A stretch of DNA of 10,359 bases, taken from Psychrobacter sp. GTDB lineage: Bacteria > Pseudomonadota > Gammaproteobacteria > Pseudomonadales > Moraxellaceae. Below are positions 1-6,332 of this stretch, in pieces; position 1 is the stretch's first letter, and the number at the start of each line of letters is the position of its first letter. Both the position numbers and the translations under genes were made by a program. The stretch is taken from positions 1 through 10,359 of the forward strand of contig JARIAA010000151.1 of the NCBI GenBank assembly GCA_029264635.1, given 5' to 3'. The notes beneath the pieces are model-generated. The model made no database searches. It worked only from the letters and a program-made list of their open reading frames with translations, and was not told the origin of the DNA.

Positions 1-425
1 TACAAAACCTACTGCTTGATTAAAAAATAGTTGGGTCAATGCCTTGATATGCTGATATATATTCGCATGTATTCATATAAAAGACAAAAGGCGGTAAAAT
101 GCCGACGAACGGCGAAAATGATGATAAATTTTTGTAAAAGAATATAGTATTTTGTGTATTATTAGTGTGTAAATGGTTATACTGTTGTCTTAATGTTTAA
201 TCAATATATATTTATGTAAAAATCGAAGACAGTTAATAGCCTGAAAATTACTGCTTATCAGCTATCGATGACATCTTTATTGAAAGGTTATTTACAGGAT
301 CCATTTTATGTGTCGACTATTTTTGTTGACGCTATTCATCAGATAATAAGTTATTAAATGCTCTTGAATAATGAATTATCTATTTTATTAACTATTAAAC
401 CGTTTTCTTATTAAGAGGATTAACA
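1..425. other. AT-rich gene-free leader upstream of the ArsR gene
   Basis: No convincing coding region is visible on either strand. The stretch is very AT-rich and dense in short A/T dyads. The only G/C-rich spot is a weak 4-bp stem at 101-113 (GCCG, ACGAA, CGGC) with no T-run after it. The last 80 bases hold the likely promoter and operator of the ArsR gene, listed separately. The neighbour to the left lies outside the window, so it is unknown whether this region is shared with a divergent gene. Confidence 0.6.
344..418 (+). promoter_or_regulatory. Candidate promoter/operator and RBS of the ArsR-family gene
   Basis: A possible sigma70 promoter is TTGAAT (364-369), 16 bp, TATTAA (386-391), each box matching consensus at about four of six positions. 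Two AT-rich dyads lie at or near it: a perfect TAATAA-G-TTATTA at 344-356 and ATAAT-GA-ATTAT at 368-379 overlapping the -35 box. ArsR/SmtB repressors usually bind AT-rich dyads over their own promoter, so autoregulation is a reasonable inference. AAGAGG at 413-418 is a good ribosome site, 7 nt before the GTG at 426. Dyads are common by chance in such AT-rich DNA. Confidence 0.35.
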
Positions 426-773
426 GTGATAAGAGAACGGCAGTATATCTGGGAATACTTTATGTCCAATAATAATTTTTCTATGCAGCCTATTGATTTG
501 TTTAAAGTAATGTCTGATCCAACTCGTTTGAAGTTGTTCCAGATTTTATTCAATAAAGAGTCACGCTGCGTATGTGAATTGGTCGATCTTCTTGATCAGC
601 CGCAACCAACTGTATCGCGCCATTTGAACCATTTAAAGAAGCTAGGCATTCTTAGCTGTTCACGCGAAGGCACGTGGATGTGGTATGAAGTGGCAGATGA
701 TTTGCCAGAATGGTGCCAAGATATTTTAGAGATCACTCATAAAACACTCGTTAGCCAAGCAGAAGCCAGCTGA
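426..773 (+). CDS. ArsR/SmtB-family winged-helix repressor with CxC metal-site motif
   Basis: A 115-residue DNA-binding repressor of the ArsR/SmtB type. The core starts at about residue 25 with a family-typical MSDPTRLKLF segment (29-38). It continues to a recognition helix around QPTVSRHLNHLKKLGIL (60-76) and a wing with EGTWMWYEV (81-89). Cys48 and Cys50 form a CVC motif at the position where arsenic-sensing ArsR proteins carry CVC in the DNA-binding region, so As(III), Sb(III) or another soft metal is the likely ligand. The third Cys of the ELCVCDLC form is replaced by Val53. The GTG start at 426 is chosen because AAGAGG sits 7 nt upstream; the ATG at 462 (residue 13) has only a weak site and would still give a complete fold. 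No arsenic genes adjoin it in the window. It is convergent with cysA and probably monocistronic. Family assignment is firm; the ligand is inferred. Confidence 0.9.
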   Translation: MIRERQYIWEYFMSNNNFSMQPIDLFKVMSDPTRLKLFQILFNKESRCVCELVDLLDQPQPTVSRHLNHLKKLGILSCSREGTWMWYEVADDLPEWCQDILEITHKTLVSQAEAS

Positions 774-803
774 TATGATTGATCCTACAGGATATAACGC
801 ATA

Positions 804-832
804 AAAAAAGACCTCTAAAAAAGGTCTTTTTT
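804..832. terminator. Bidirectional rho-independent terminator between the ArsR gene and cysA
   Basis: An 11-bp perfect stem (804-814 with 822-832) encloses a 7-nt loop. The G/C-containing core GACCT/AGGTC is flanked by six A on the left and six T on the right, so it works as a hairpin plus U-run on both strands. It lies 30 bp after the ArsR stop and 18 bp beyond the cysA stop, and it should end both convergent transcripts. Confidence 0.88.
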
Positions 833-850
833 GCTCAATAACTATACTAT

Positions 851-1573
851 TTACGCTAAATCTAAAAAATCACTGACAAAGGCATTGGCAGGATGATGAA
901 TCAACTCCTCTGACGTCCCTACCTGCTCCACACGGCCATGATTCATCACAACGATCTCATCTGACACGGCGCGCGCCTCTTCTTGGTCATGGGTCACCAT
1001 AATACTGGTGATCCCTAGTTCATGGTGAATGTTCTTTAACCAAGTGCGCAGCTCTTTTCTGACTTTGGCATCAAGGGCACCAAACGGCTCATCCAGTAAT
1101 AATAATTTAGGTTTGACCGCAAGGGCACGCGCCAGTGCAATACGCTGACGCTGACCGCCTGATAATTGGTGCGGGTATGCGTTGGCTACCTGCGGCAGCT
1201 GTACCAGCTCTAACAGCTCAGCTACGCGCTTATTGATATCGGCCTTACTGGGGCGCCCATTTTTTGGTAGCAAGCTTAGACCAAAACCGACATTATCTGC
1301 GATATTTTTGTGGCGAAACAAAGCGTAATGTTGAAACATAAAACCGATATGGCGCTTTTGCACCGGTGTATTGGTGACATCCAGCTCATCAAACAATATC
1401 TGCCCAGAGTCTGCGTACTCAAGGCCTGCGATAATACGTAGCAAGGTTGTTTTGCCGCAGCCTGAAGGTCCAAGCAAGGTCGTCAGCTTACCAGTAGGAA
1501 CCGTAATATTGATATCATCTAAAGCAGTAAAGCTGCCAAAATTTTTATTAACGTTGCGAATTTCGATGCTCAT
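851..1573 (-). CDS. cysA: Sulfate/thiosulfate ABC transporter ATP-binding protein, short form
   Basis: A 240-residue cytoplasmic ATPase that powers sulfate (probably also thiosulfate) import through CysT/CysW. All nucleotide-binding motifs are intact: Walker A GPSGCGKT (35-42), Q-loop Gln81, signature LSGGQ (137-141), Walker B LLLLDEP (157-163) with catalytic Glu162, D-loop GALDA (165-169) and switch His195. The N-terminal start MSIEIRNVNKNFG and the segment FQHYALFRH (80-88) are very CysA-like. CysA proteins are usually about 350 residues, with a C-terminal TOBE-type regulatory domain; this one stops right after the ATPase domain. The terminator lies only 18 bp further on, so there is no remnant of the missing domain. 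The start has an AAGAGA ribosome site 7 nt upstream. It is last in the operon, 27 bp after cysW. Confidence 0.93.
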   Translation of the reverse strand: MSIEIRNVNKNFGSFTALDDINITVPTGKLTTLLGPSGCGKTTLLRIIAGLEYADSGQILFDELDVTNTPVQKRHIGFMFQHYALFRHKNIADNVGFGLSLLPKNGRPSKADINKRVAELLELVQLPQVANAYPHQLSGGQRQRIALARALAVKPKLLLLDEPFGALDAKVRKELRTWLKNIHHELGITSIMVTHDQEEARAVSDEIVVMNHGRVEQVGTSEELIHHPANAFVSDFLDLA

Positions 1574-1600
1574 GTCAGTATCTCTTTTTTGATTCTTTTA

Positions 1601-2545
1601 TCAAGGATTGCTATTAGCCGCGTTGGTGTTTTTTATCACTGCTGCATTGGCGCTGACGGGCAATTCAGGCGCACTTGCCAGCCGCTCAGATTTGGCAAAT
1701 TTACGCTCTTGTAGCTTGGTCATGACTTGTTGTATCAGGAGCGTCACGAGTGCCAAAGCGGCCAGTAAGCTCGATAAGGCAAAAGCGGCGGTAAAGTTGT
1801 AATCGTTATAGGCAATCTCAACCAAGAGCGGCATGGTATTGGTCTCACCGCGAATGTGACCCGATACCACACTCACCGCGCCAAACTCGCCCATCGCTCG
1901 CGCATTGGTCAAAATCAAACCATAAAGCAGTGCCCACTTGATATTGGGTAGCGTCACATGCCAAAACGTCTGCCAGCCACTAGCGCCTAGCGTCAATGCT
2001 GCTTGCTCTTCACTATCTCCTTGGGTCTGCATCAGCGGTATCAGCTCGCGCGCCACAAAAGGAAAAGTCACAAATAGTGTGGCAAGTACGATCCCTGGCA
2101 CCGCATAAATGACCTGAAAGCCCATGCTCTCAAGCCAGCCACCAATTGTAGAGTTCAGCCCGAACAACAGCACAAACATCAAGCCTGCGACAACGGGCGA
2201 CACAGAAAACGGCAGATCAAGTAACGTGGTGACCAGCTGCTTACCTTTAAACTGATAACGAGTCACAAGCCAAGCAATTGCAATGCCCATCACCATGTTA
2301 ATTGGCAGCACGATAGCGGCAGTAATCAAAGTCAGCTTAATTGCTTGTAGCGCCTCAGGATCGACAAGTGAGGCTATATATAACTGCCAGCCATCTTTAA
2401 ACGCTTCATAGAATACCGCGAGCAGGGGCACAACCAACATGATAACCATGAAGAGCACTGCAATAGTGATAAACGTACGGCGTATCCATGGCGTATCTTT
2501 GGTTGCAGGATTGCTTTGATAATCATAACTATTGGCTATTTGCAT
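1601..2545 (-). CDS. cysW: Sulfate ABC transporter permease CysW
   Basis: A 314-residue inner-membrane permease, one half of the sulfate channel with CysT. Hydrophobic segments begin at about 24-46 and continue through 68-95, 104-130, 146-165, 200-220 and 250-275, as expected for a six-helix binding-protein-dependent permease. The cytoplasmic coupling loop that docks onto CysA is the EAA-type sequence EEQAALTLGASGW (179-191). The tail after about residue 280 is charged and then rich in Ala, Asn and Ser, and is probably a disordered cytoplasmic extension. The start ATG lies one base after the cysT stop, and its TAGGAG ribosome site is inside cysT, so the two are probably translationally coupled. 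Telling CysW from CysT rests on sequence style and on its place next to cysA. Confidence 0.93.
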   Translation of the reverse strand: MQIANSYDYQSNPATKDTPWIRRTFITIAVLFMVIMLVVPLLAVFYEAFKDGWQLYIASLVDPEALQAIKLTLITAAIVLPINMVMGIAIAWLVTRYQFKGKQLVTTLLDLPFSVSPVVAGLMFVLLFGLNSTIGGWLESMGFQVIYAVPGIVLATLFVTFPFVARELIPLMQTQGDSEEQAALTLGASGWQTFWHVTLPNIKWALLYGLILTNARAMGEFGAVSVVSGHIRGETNTMPLLVEIAYNDYNFTAAFALSSLLAALALVTLLIQQVMTKLQERKFAKSERLASAPELPVSANAAVIKNTNAANSNP

Positions 2546-2546
2546 G

Positions 2547-3431
2547 TTAGCGAGCTCCTACGCGGCGCGACAGCTTCCACTGCACAATGTTAATGGTCAA
2601 TAAGATCACAAATGAGATCATCAGCATAAATAAGGCGACTGCAGAGGCTCCTTGAACATCAAACTGCTCTAATTTACTGATAATAATCAGCGGTAAAATC
2701 TCAGACTGCATCGGAATATTCCCTGCAATAAAAATAACTGAACCATACTCGCCCGTAGCACGAGCAAACATCATACCTGCTCCCATCAATAACGCGGGCA
2801 GCAGCTCTGGTAAAATCACTTTACGAAAAGTGGTCAGACGAGTGGCTCCGAGTACAGCAGCCGCCTCTTCAAACTCAACTGATAACTCAGCAAGTACAGG
2901 TTGTACGGCGCGCACGATAAAAGGAAAGCTGACCACTACGAGCGCAAGCCAAATACCAATGGGCGTAAAAGCGACTTGAATGTCAAACTTAGCAAACCAC
3001 TGTCCAATCAGGCCATTGGGTGCATAAAGTGTAGCAAGCGAGATACCCGTGACCGCTGTCGGTAAAGCAAAAGGCAGATCAACCAAGGCATTAATCAAAG
3101 ATTTTCCCCAAAACTCGTAACGCACAAGGACCCATGCTACCAGCGTACCAAACACCATATTGGTGAGCATCGCCAGAAACGACATCCATAAGCTGAGTTT
3201 AATCGCAGCGGTAACTTGCGGCTGAGTGATGGTCTCCCAAAAACCGCTCCAACCCATCTGTGTTGTGGTATAGGCCATCATAGCAAACGGTAGTACCACC
3301 AGCAGCGACAAGCTAAAAACAGTAATACCCATGCTAAGCCCAAATCCTGGCAATACATTGCGCTGGCGCAAGCGCGTCAGCCAACCTTTTTTATGGATGG
3401 GTTTACGGGCAGAAGATAGTGGTGCACTCAT
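2547..3431 (-). CDS. cysT: Sulfate ABC transporter permease CysT (CysU)
   Basis: A 294-residue inner-membrane permease, partner of CysW. A basic N-terminus (Arg/Lys-rich, 9-24) precedes the first membrane helix (about 30-54). Further helices lie around 76-103, 111-136, 156-175, 208-232 and 259-283. The EAA coupling loop is EEAAAVLGATRLTTF (188-202), followed by the LPELLPALLMG segment typical of this family. The substrate-path segment DLPFALPTAVTGISLATLY (118-136) is a CysT hallmark. The ATG at 3431 has AGGA 7 nt upstream. It is the first gene of the tight cysT-cysW-cysA block, 176 bp after the upstream sulfate-binding protein gene, with a hairpin in that gap. Confidence 0.94.
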   Translation of the reverse strand: MSAPLSSARKPIHKKGWLTRLRQRNVLPGFGLSMGITVFSLSLLVVLPFAMMAYTTTQMGWSGFWETITQPQVTAAIKLSLWMSFLAMLTNMVFGTLVAWVLVRYEFWGKSLINALVDLPFALPTAVTGISLATLYAPNGLIGQWFAKFDIQVAFTPIGIWLALVVVSFPFIVRAVQPVLAELSVEFEEAAAVLGATRLTTFRKVILPELLPALLMGAGMMFARATGEYGSVIFIAGNIPMQSEILPLIIISKLEQFDVQGASAVALFMLMISFVILLTINIVQWKLSRRVGAR

Positions 3432-3545
3432 AATGATGTCCTATTGCCTAGCTAATAATGCTTAGCGATATAATTAGTGCTTAGTAGCGGTGGTACTGAT
3501 GGTAAAGATCGGGTGATATCGACGATTATTGGTCCGCTGACGTTA

Positions 3546-3578
3546 TAAAGGACATAGCGTAGGCGGCCATGTCCTTTA
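3546..3578 (-). other. Strong hairpin in the sbp-cysT spacer, possible attenuator or mRNA 3'-end stabiliser
   Basis: A perfect 10-bp inverted repeat, TAAAGGACAT (3546-3555) with ATGTCCTTTA (3569-3578), has a 13-nt loop and lies 30 bp after the binding-protein stop codon. No T-run follows on the minus strand, so it is not a classic terminator. In ABC operons, a hairpin between the binding-protein gene and the permease genes often protects or partly terminates the upstream mRNA, giving more binding protein than permease. That role is inferred here. Confidence 0.5.
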
Positions 3579-3607
3579 GGTGATCTTAAGCCTTGCTGTA
3601 TAAAGCG

Positions 3608-4711
3608 TTATTGCGGAGCATTAACGGCCAGCTGATCAAAGATACCGCCATCGCTAAAATACGTACTCATAATTTCATCCCACGTGCCAAAGGCATCATT
3701 TGGACGAAACGTCTCAATGGGCGGAAGTTTGTCGCCGTTTTTATCAAGAACGGTTTTGACACTGGGGCGCAAATAAAGGTCAGCGGCCAACTGCTGGGCA
3801 GGCTCGCTCCATAAGTAATCCAGATAGGCTTTTGCCGCCTCAGTCGTACCCTTTTTGTCAGTCACCGTTTTTACAACGGCAACGGGGCTCTCTGATTTAA
3901 TAGAGTAGCTCGGATACACAATATCGACTTGCCCTGCACCAAAATCCGTCGCTGCAAGGTTGGCTTCGTTTTCAAAGGTCACTAAGACGTCACCGATACC
4001 ACGCTGGACGAAAGTGGTGGTTGCAGCGCGTCCACCATTTTCATAAACTTTGACATTTTTAAGCAGCTCTTTCACGTAGTTTTTAGCATTTGCTTCATCA
4101 TCATTAAAAGCGTGTAAGCCATAACCGTAGGCACCTAAAAACGCATAGCGCCCATTACCCGTGACTTTTGGGTTCGCCATGACAATCTCAACGCCCGCCT
4201 TAGTCAAATCTTCCCAATCATTAATACCTTTTGGATTGTCTTTACGCACCAAAAATACGATGGTACTGGTAAAAGGCACCGCATTATCAGGGAACTTACT
4301 TTCCCAATCAGACTCAACCAAGCCTTTTGCTTCAAGGAGTTCAATATCTGAGCCTTGGTTCATGGTTGCCACATCGGCTTGTAAGCCATTGGCAACCGAT
4401 AAGGCTTGTTTACTTGAGCCGCCATGTGATTGATTGATTAAGATCTTACTGTTTGGGTGCGCGCTCTTATAATGCTCAACAAATAAGGGGTTATAGTCTT
4501 TATAAAAATCGCGTGCAACATCATAAGAGACGTTGAGCAGCTCAATATCCTGCCCCTCTGTCGTTGCCACTGCACCCTCAGCATTGGCCGTGGTGTCCGC
4601 CTGCTCATTGTTACTACAACCAGCGATTCCAAGGCTCAGTGCCACACCTGCAATACTTAACGCTTTAAGGGTTTTATTTTTATGTAAATAACCTGCTGTA
4701 TCAGTTGTCAT
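3608..4711 (-). CDS. sbp: Sulfate-binding lipoprotein of the ABC transporter, copy 1
   Basis: A 367-residue sulfate (possibly thiosulfate) binding protein that feeds CysT/CysW. The N-terminus has basic residues, a hydrophobic stretch (17-28) and a lipobox Ile-Ala-Gly-Cys ending at Cys32, so it should be lipid-anchored rather than free in the periplasm. An acidic, Ala/Thr-rich linker (33-55) precedes the binding fold. Family hallmarks are SYDVARDFY (62-70), QSHGGSSKQ (94-102), the RYAFLGAYGYGL segment in the second lobe, and the RAATTTF...GDVLVTFENEA block. The length suits the family once the linker is counted. The ATG at 4711 has GAGG 5 nt upstream. It is a tandem paralogue of the gene just upstream and lies before cysT. 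Sbp and CysP share this fold, so the exact ligand range is not settled by sequence. Confidence 0.93.
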   Translation of the reverse strand: MTTDTAGYLHKNKTLKALSIAGVALSLGIAGCSNNEQADTTANAEGAVATTEGQDIELLNVSYDVARDFYKDYNPLFVEHYKSAHPNSKILINQSHGGSSKQALSVANGLQADVATMNQGSDIELLEAKGLVESDWESKFPDNAVPFTSTIVFLVRKDNPKGINDWEDLTKAGVEIVMANPKVTGNGRYAFLGAYGYGLHAFNDDEANAKNYVKELLKNVKVYENGGRAATTTFVQRGIGDVLVTFENEANLAATDFGAGQVDIVYPSYSIKSESPVAVVKTVTDKKGTTEAAKAYLDYLWSEPAQQLAADLYLRPSVKTVLDKNGDKLPPIETFRPNDAFGTWDEIMSTYFSDGGIFDQLAVNAPQ

Positions 4712-4781
4712 GACGGCCTCAAAGATGTTTATTAGGTAATGCAGGTATGCTAACAGTGTCAGCTTATTATGTTTAATAACT

Positions 4782-4810
4782 AATATATGTATGTTATTTC
4801 CATAATGGAA
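4782..4810 (-). promoter_or_regulatory. Candidate promoter with 13-bp palindrome upstream of sbp copy 1
   Basis: The 164-bp spacer between the two binding-protein genes holds a perfect palindrome, TTCCAT-A-ATGGAA (4798-4810). On the minus strand it would overlap the -35 region of a possible promoter whose -10 box is TATATT (4787-4782, 17-bp spacing). The -35 itself matches consensus poorly, which fits an activator-dependent promoter. CysB, a LysR-type activator, is the usual regulator of such genes, but no CysB gene or proven site is visible. No terminator separates the two genes, so read-through from upstream is also likely. Confidence 0.35.
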
Positions 4811-4875
4811 TATAAAGAACGATGATAACCGCTAATTGATACGCGCTTTTAGTAATGAGATGACGGGCGAAATGA

Positions 4876-5997
4876 TTATTTGCGTGCCAACTCATCGAAG
4901 GTGCCACCATCAGTAAAAAAGGTATCCATAATTGTTTTCCACGAGCCAAATACAGTCACAGGCTCAAAGGTTTCAAGCGCTGGCAATGTGTTTTTATGCG
5001 CTGTCAACACAGCTTTATCACTGGGGCGCAGATACATCTTTGCCATTAACTCTTGAGCAGGTTTATCCCACAAGCCTTTAAGGTAGGCATTCGCTGCCTC
5101 AGCATGACCATTTTTTGTGGTGACGGCGTCAACGACCGCAACGGGATTATTAATGTTAATCGAATAACTTGGATAAATAAGCGCTACTTGGCCTTTGGCA
5201 AATTGTTTGACAGCCAAATGCGCCTCATTTTCAGTGGTAATCAGCACATCCCCTAGCCCGCGCTGAGTGAAGCTGGTCGTTGCCGCGCGCGCACCATTAT
5301 CGTAAGTCACCACGTTCGCGAGTAGTTGTTTGATAAAATCGTTGGTTTTGGGTGCATTCTGCGCGTCTTCTTTAAAGTGATGCAGCCCATACCCGTACGC
5401 TCCCAAAAAGGCATAACGCGCGGTACCACTGGTTTTTGGGTTTGGCATGACGATCTCAATATCACTGCGTGCCAGATCTTGCCAATCTTGAATATGTTTA
5501 GGATTACCGTTACGCACAAGTAGCACCATGGTACTGGTATAAGGAATAGCATTGTTTGGCAGCGCTTGTTGCCAGTCAGCACTAACCAGACCTTTTTCGA
5601 CCAGTAAATTCATATCGCTTTCTTGGTTTAAGGTCACCACCTCTGCCTGGAGGCCGTTGGCAACAGAGAGCGCTTGCTTGCTTGAGCCACCGTGCGATTG
5701 ATTGACAGAGACTTTACTGTCTGGGTGGTTTTGCGAATAATTTGCAGTAAATAGACCGTTATAGTCTTTATAAAAGTCGCGCGATACATCGTAAGAGACA
5801 TTAAGCAGGCTGATATTCTGCCCATCGCTTGCAACCTCATTTTGGTTAGCTTCAGTAGAATTACAGCCTGCCATAAGCAGCATGGCTGTCAGTCCACCGC
5901 TGATACTAAGCGCGCGTAGACCCATGCCACTAAAGGCGCGTGCAAGGTTGCTATTTTGCGATAATGGGCGAACATTTATAGTCGTTTTTTGCATCAT
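4876..5997 (-). CDS. Sulfate-binding lipoprotein of the ABC transporter, copy 2
   Basis: A 373-residue paralogue of the neighbouring binding protein, first gene of the uptake operon. It has a long basic N-region (1-28), a hydrophobic core (29-41) and a lipobox Met-Ala-Gly-Cys ending at Cys45. The same hallmarks follow: SYDVSRDFY (68-76), QSHGGSSKQ (100-108), RYAFLGAYGYGLH, and RAATTSFTQRGLGDVLITTENEA. Differences are spread over the whole length, so it is an old duplication rather than a recent copy, and it may differ in affinity or ligand (sulfate versus thiosulfate). Two adjacent ATGs open the frame; the second (5994) is better spaced from the GAGAG at 5999-6003. A start at Met25 would give a more usual signal length but has no good ribosome site. 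Sbp family is firm; the precise name (sbp or cysP) is left open. Confidence 0.92.
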   Translation of the reverse strand: MMQKTTINVRPLSQNSNLARAFSGMGLRALSISGGLTAMLLMAGCNSTEANQNEVASDGQNISLLNVSYDVSRDFYKDYNGLFTANYSQNHPDSKVSVNQSHGGSSKQALSVANGLQAEVVTLNQESDMNLLVEKGLVSADWQQALPNNAIPYTSTMVLLVRNGNPKHIQDWQDLARSDIEIVMPNPKTSGTARYAFLGAYGYGLHHFKEDAQNAPKTNDFIKQLLANVVTYDNGARAATTSFTQRGLGDVLITTENEAHLAVKQFAKGQVALIYPSYSININNPVAVVDAVTTKNGHAEAANAYLKGLWDKPAQELMAKMYLRPSDKAVLTAHKNTLPALETFEPVTVFGSWKTIMDTFFTDGGTFDELARK

Positions 5998-6332
5998 GCT
6001 CTCGATAATTTAGATATTACTGTCTTTATAAAAAACCTGATAGGTATGACAGACCATCGCTTTATAAAGGGATTTTTATGGATAATTGCAACTATGCTAG
6101 CAGCATGCGGGTCAAACGCTTAGTGACAAATCCGCTTATCAAGTGCGTAACTTGGCATAAGAGTGGCTAAGCGATGTTTAGCAGGTAAGTTTATGTAACG
6201 TTTATCCTATAAGGGGATAAGAGCGTTCGGCGATAGACTGTGGCATACTCAACTGTTTTAGCGAGTCATTTTTGTAATTAATGACGCCTCCGCTTATTTC
6301 CATCTATCATCCATCACGCCAAGGAGTTTTTT
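5998..6332. promoter_or_regulatory. Divergent regulatory region between the sulfate uptake operon and a lipoprotein gene
   Basis: This 335-bp spacer has no gene I can support. On the minus strand CTGTCA (6052-6047), 16 bp, TATAAA (6030-6025) is a reasonable promoter for the uptake operon with a short leader. Dyads that could be operators are ATGCT-AGC-AGCAT (6094-6106), GCTAA-N7-TTAGC (6166-6182), TTATCC-N7-GGATAA (6202-6220) and GTCATT-N9-AATGAC (6265-6285). CGCTTAG (6117-6123) is also repeated in inverted form at 6167-6173. No clear promoter boxes for the rightward gene were found. Its ribosome site is AAGGAG (6321-6326), 6 nt before the ATG. Confidence 0.45.

Noticed and set aside
101..113. 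Small GCCG/CGGC hairpin as an end-of-gene terminator
   Set aside because: Only four base pairs and no T-run on either side.
99..137. 12-codon ATG frame after a GGCGG-like site in the left leader
   Set aside because: Too short to judge, with no downstream gene in a leader-peptide arrangement and no attenuator hairpin with T-run nearby.
851..1573. cysA as a frameshifted pseudogene
   Set aside because: All catalytic motifs are intact, the frame is clean and the terminator follows directly, so a working short protein is the simpler reading.
4161..4433. 90-codon plus-strand frame opposite sbp copy 1, and similar frames opposite sbp copy 2, cysA and sat
   Set aside because: They are antisense to well-supported conserved genes and the products look like translation of the wrong strand.
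6205..6213. TCCTATAAG, repeated in inverted orientation at 8453-8461, as a shared CysB site
   Set aside because: One shared 9-mer between two spacers of over 300 bp each is about what chance would give; no extended similarity around it.
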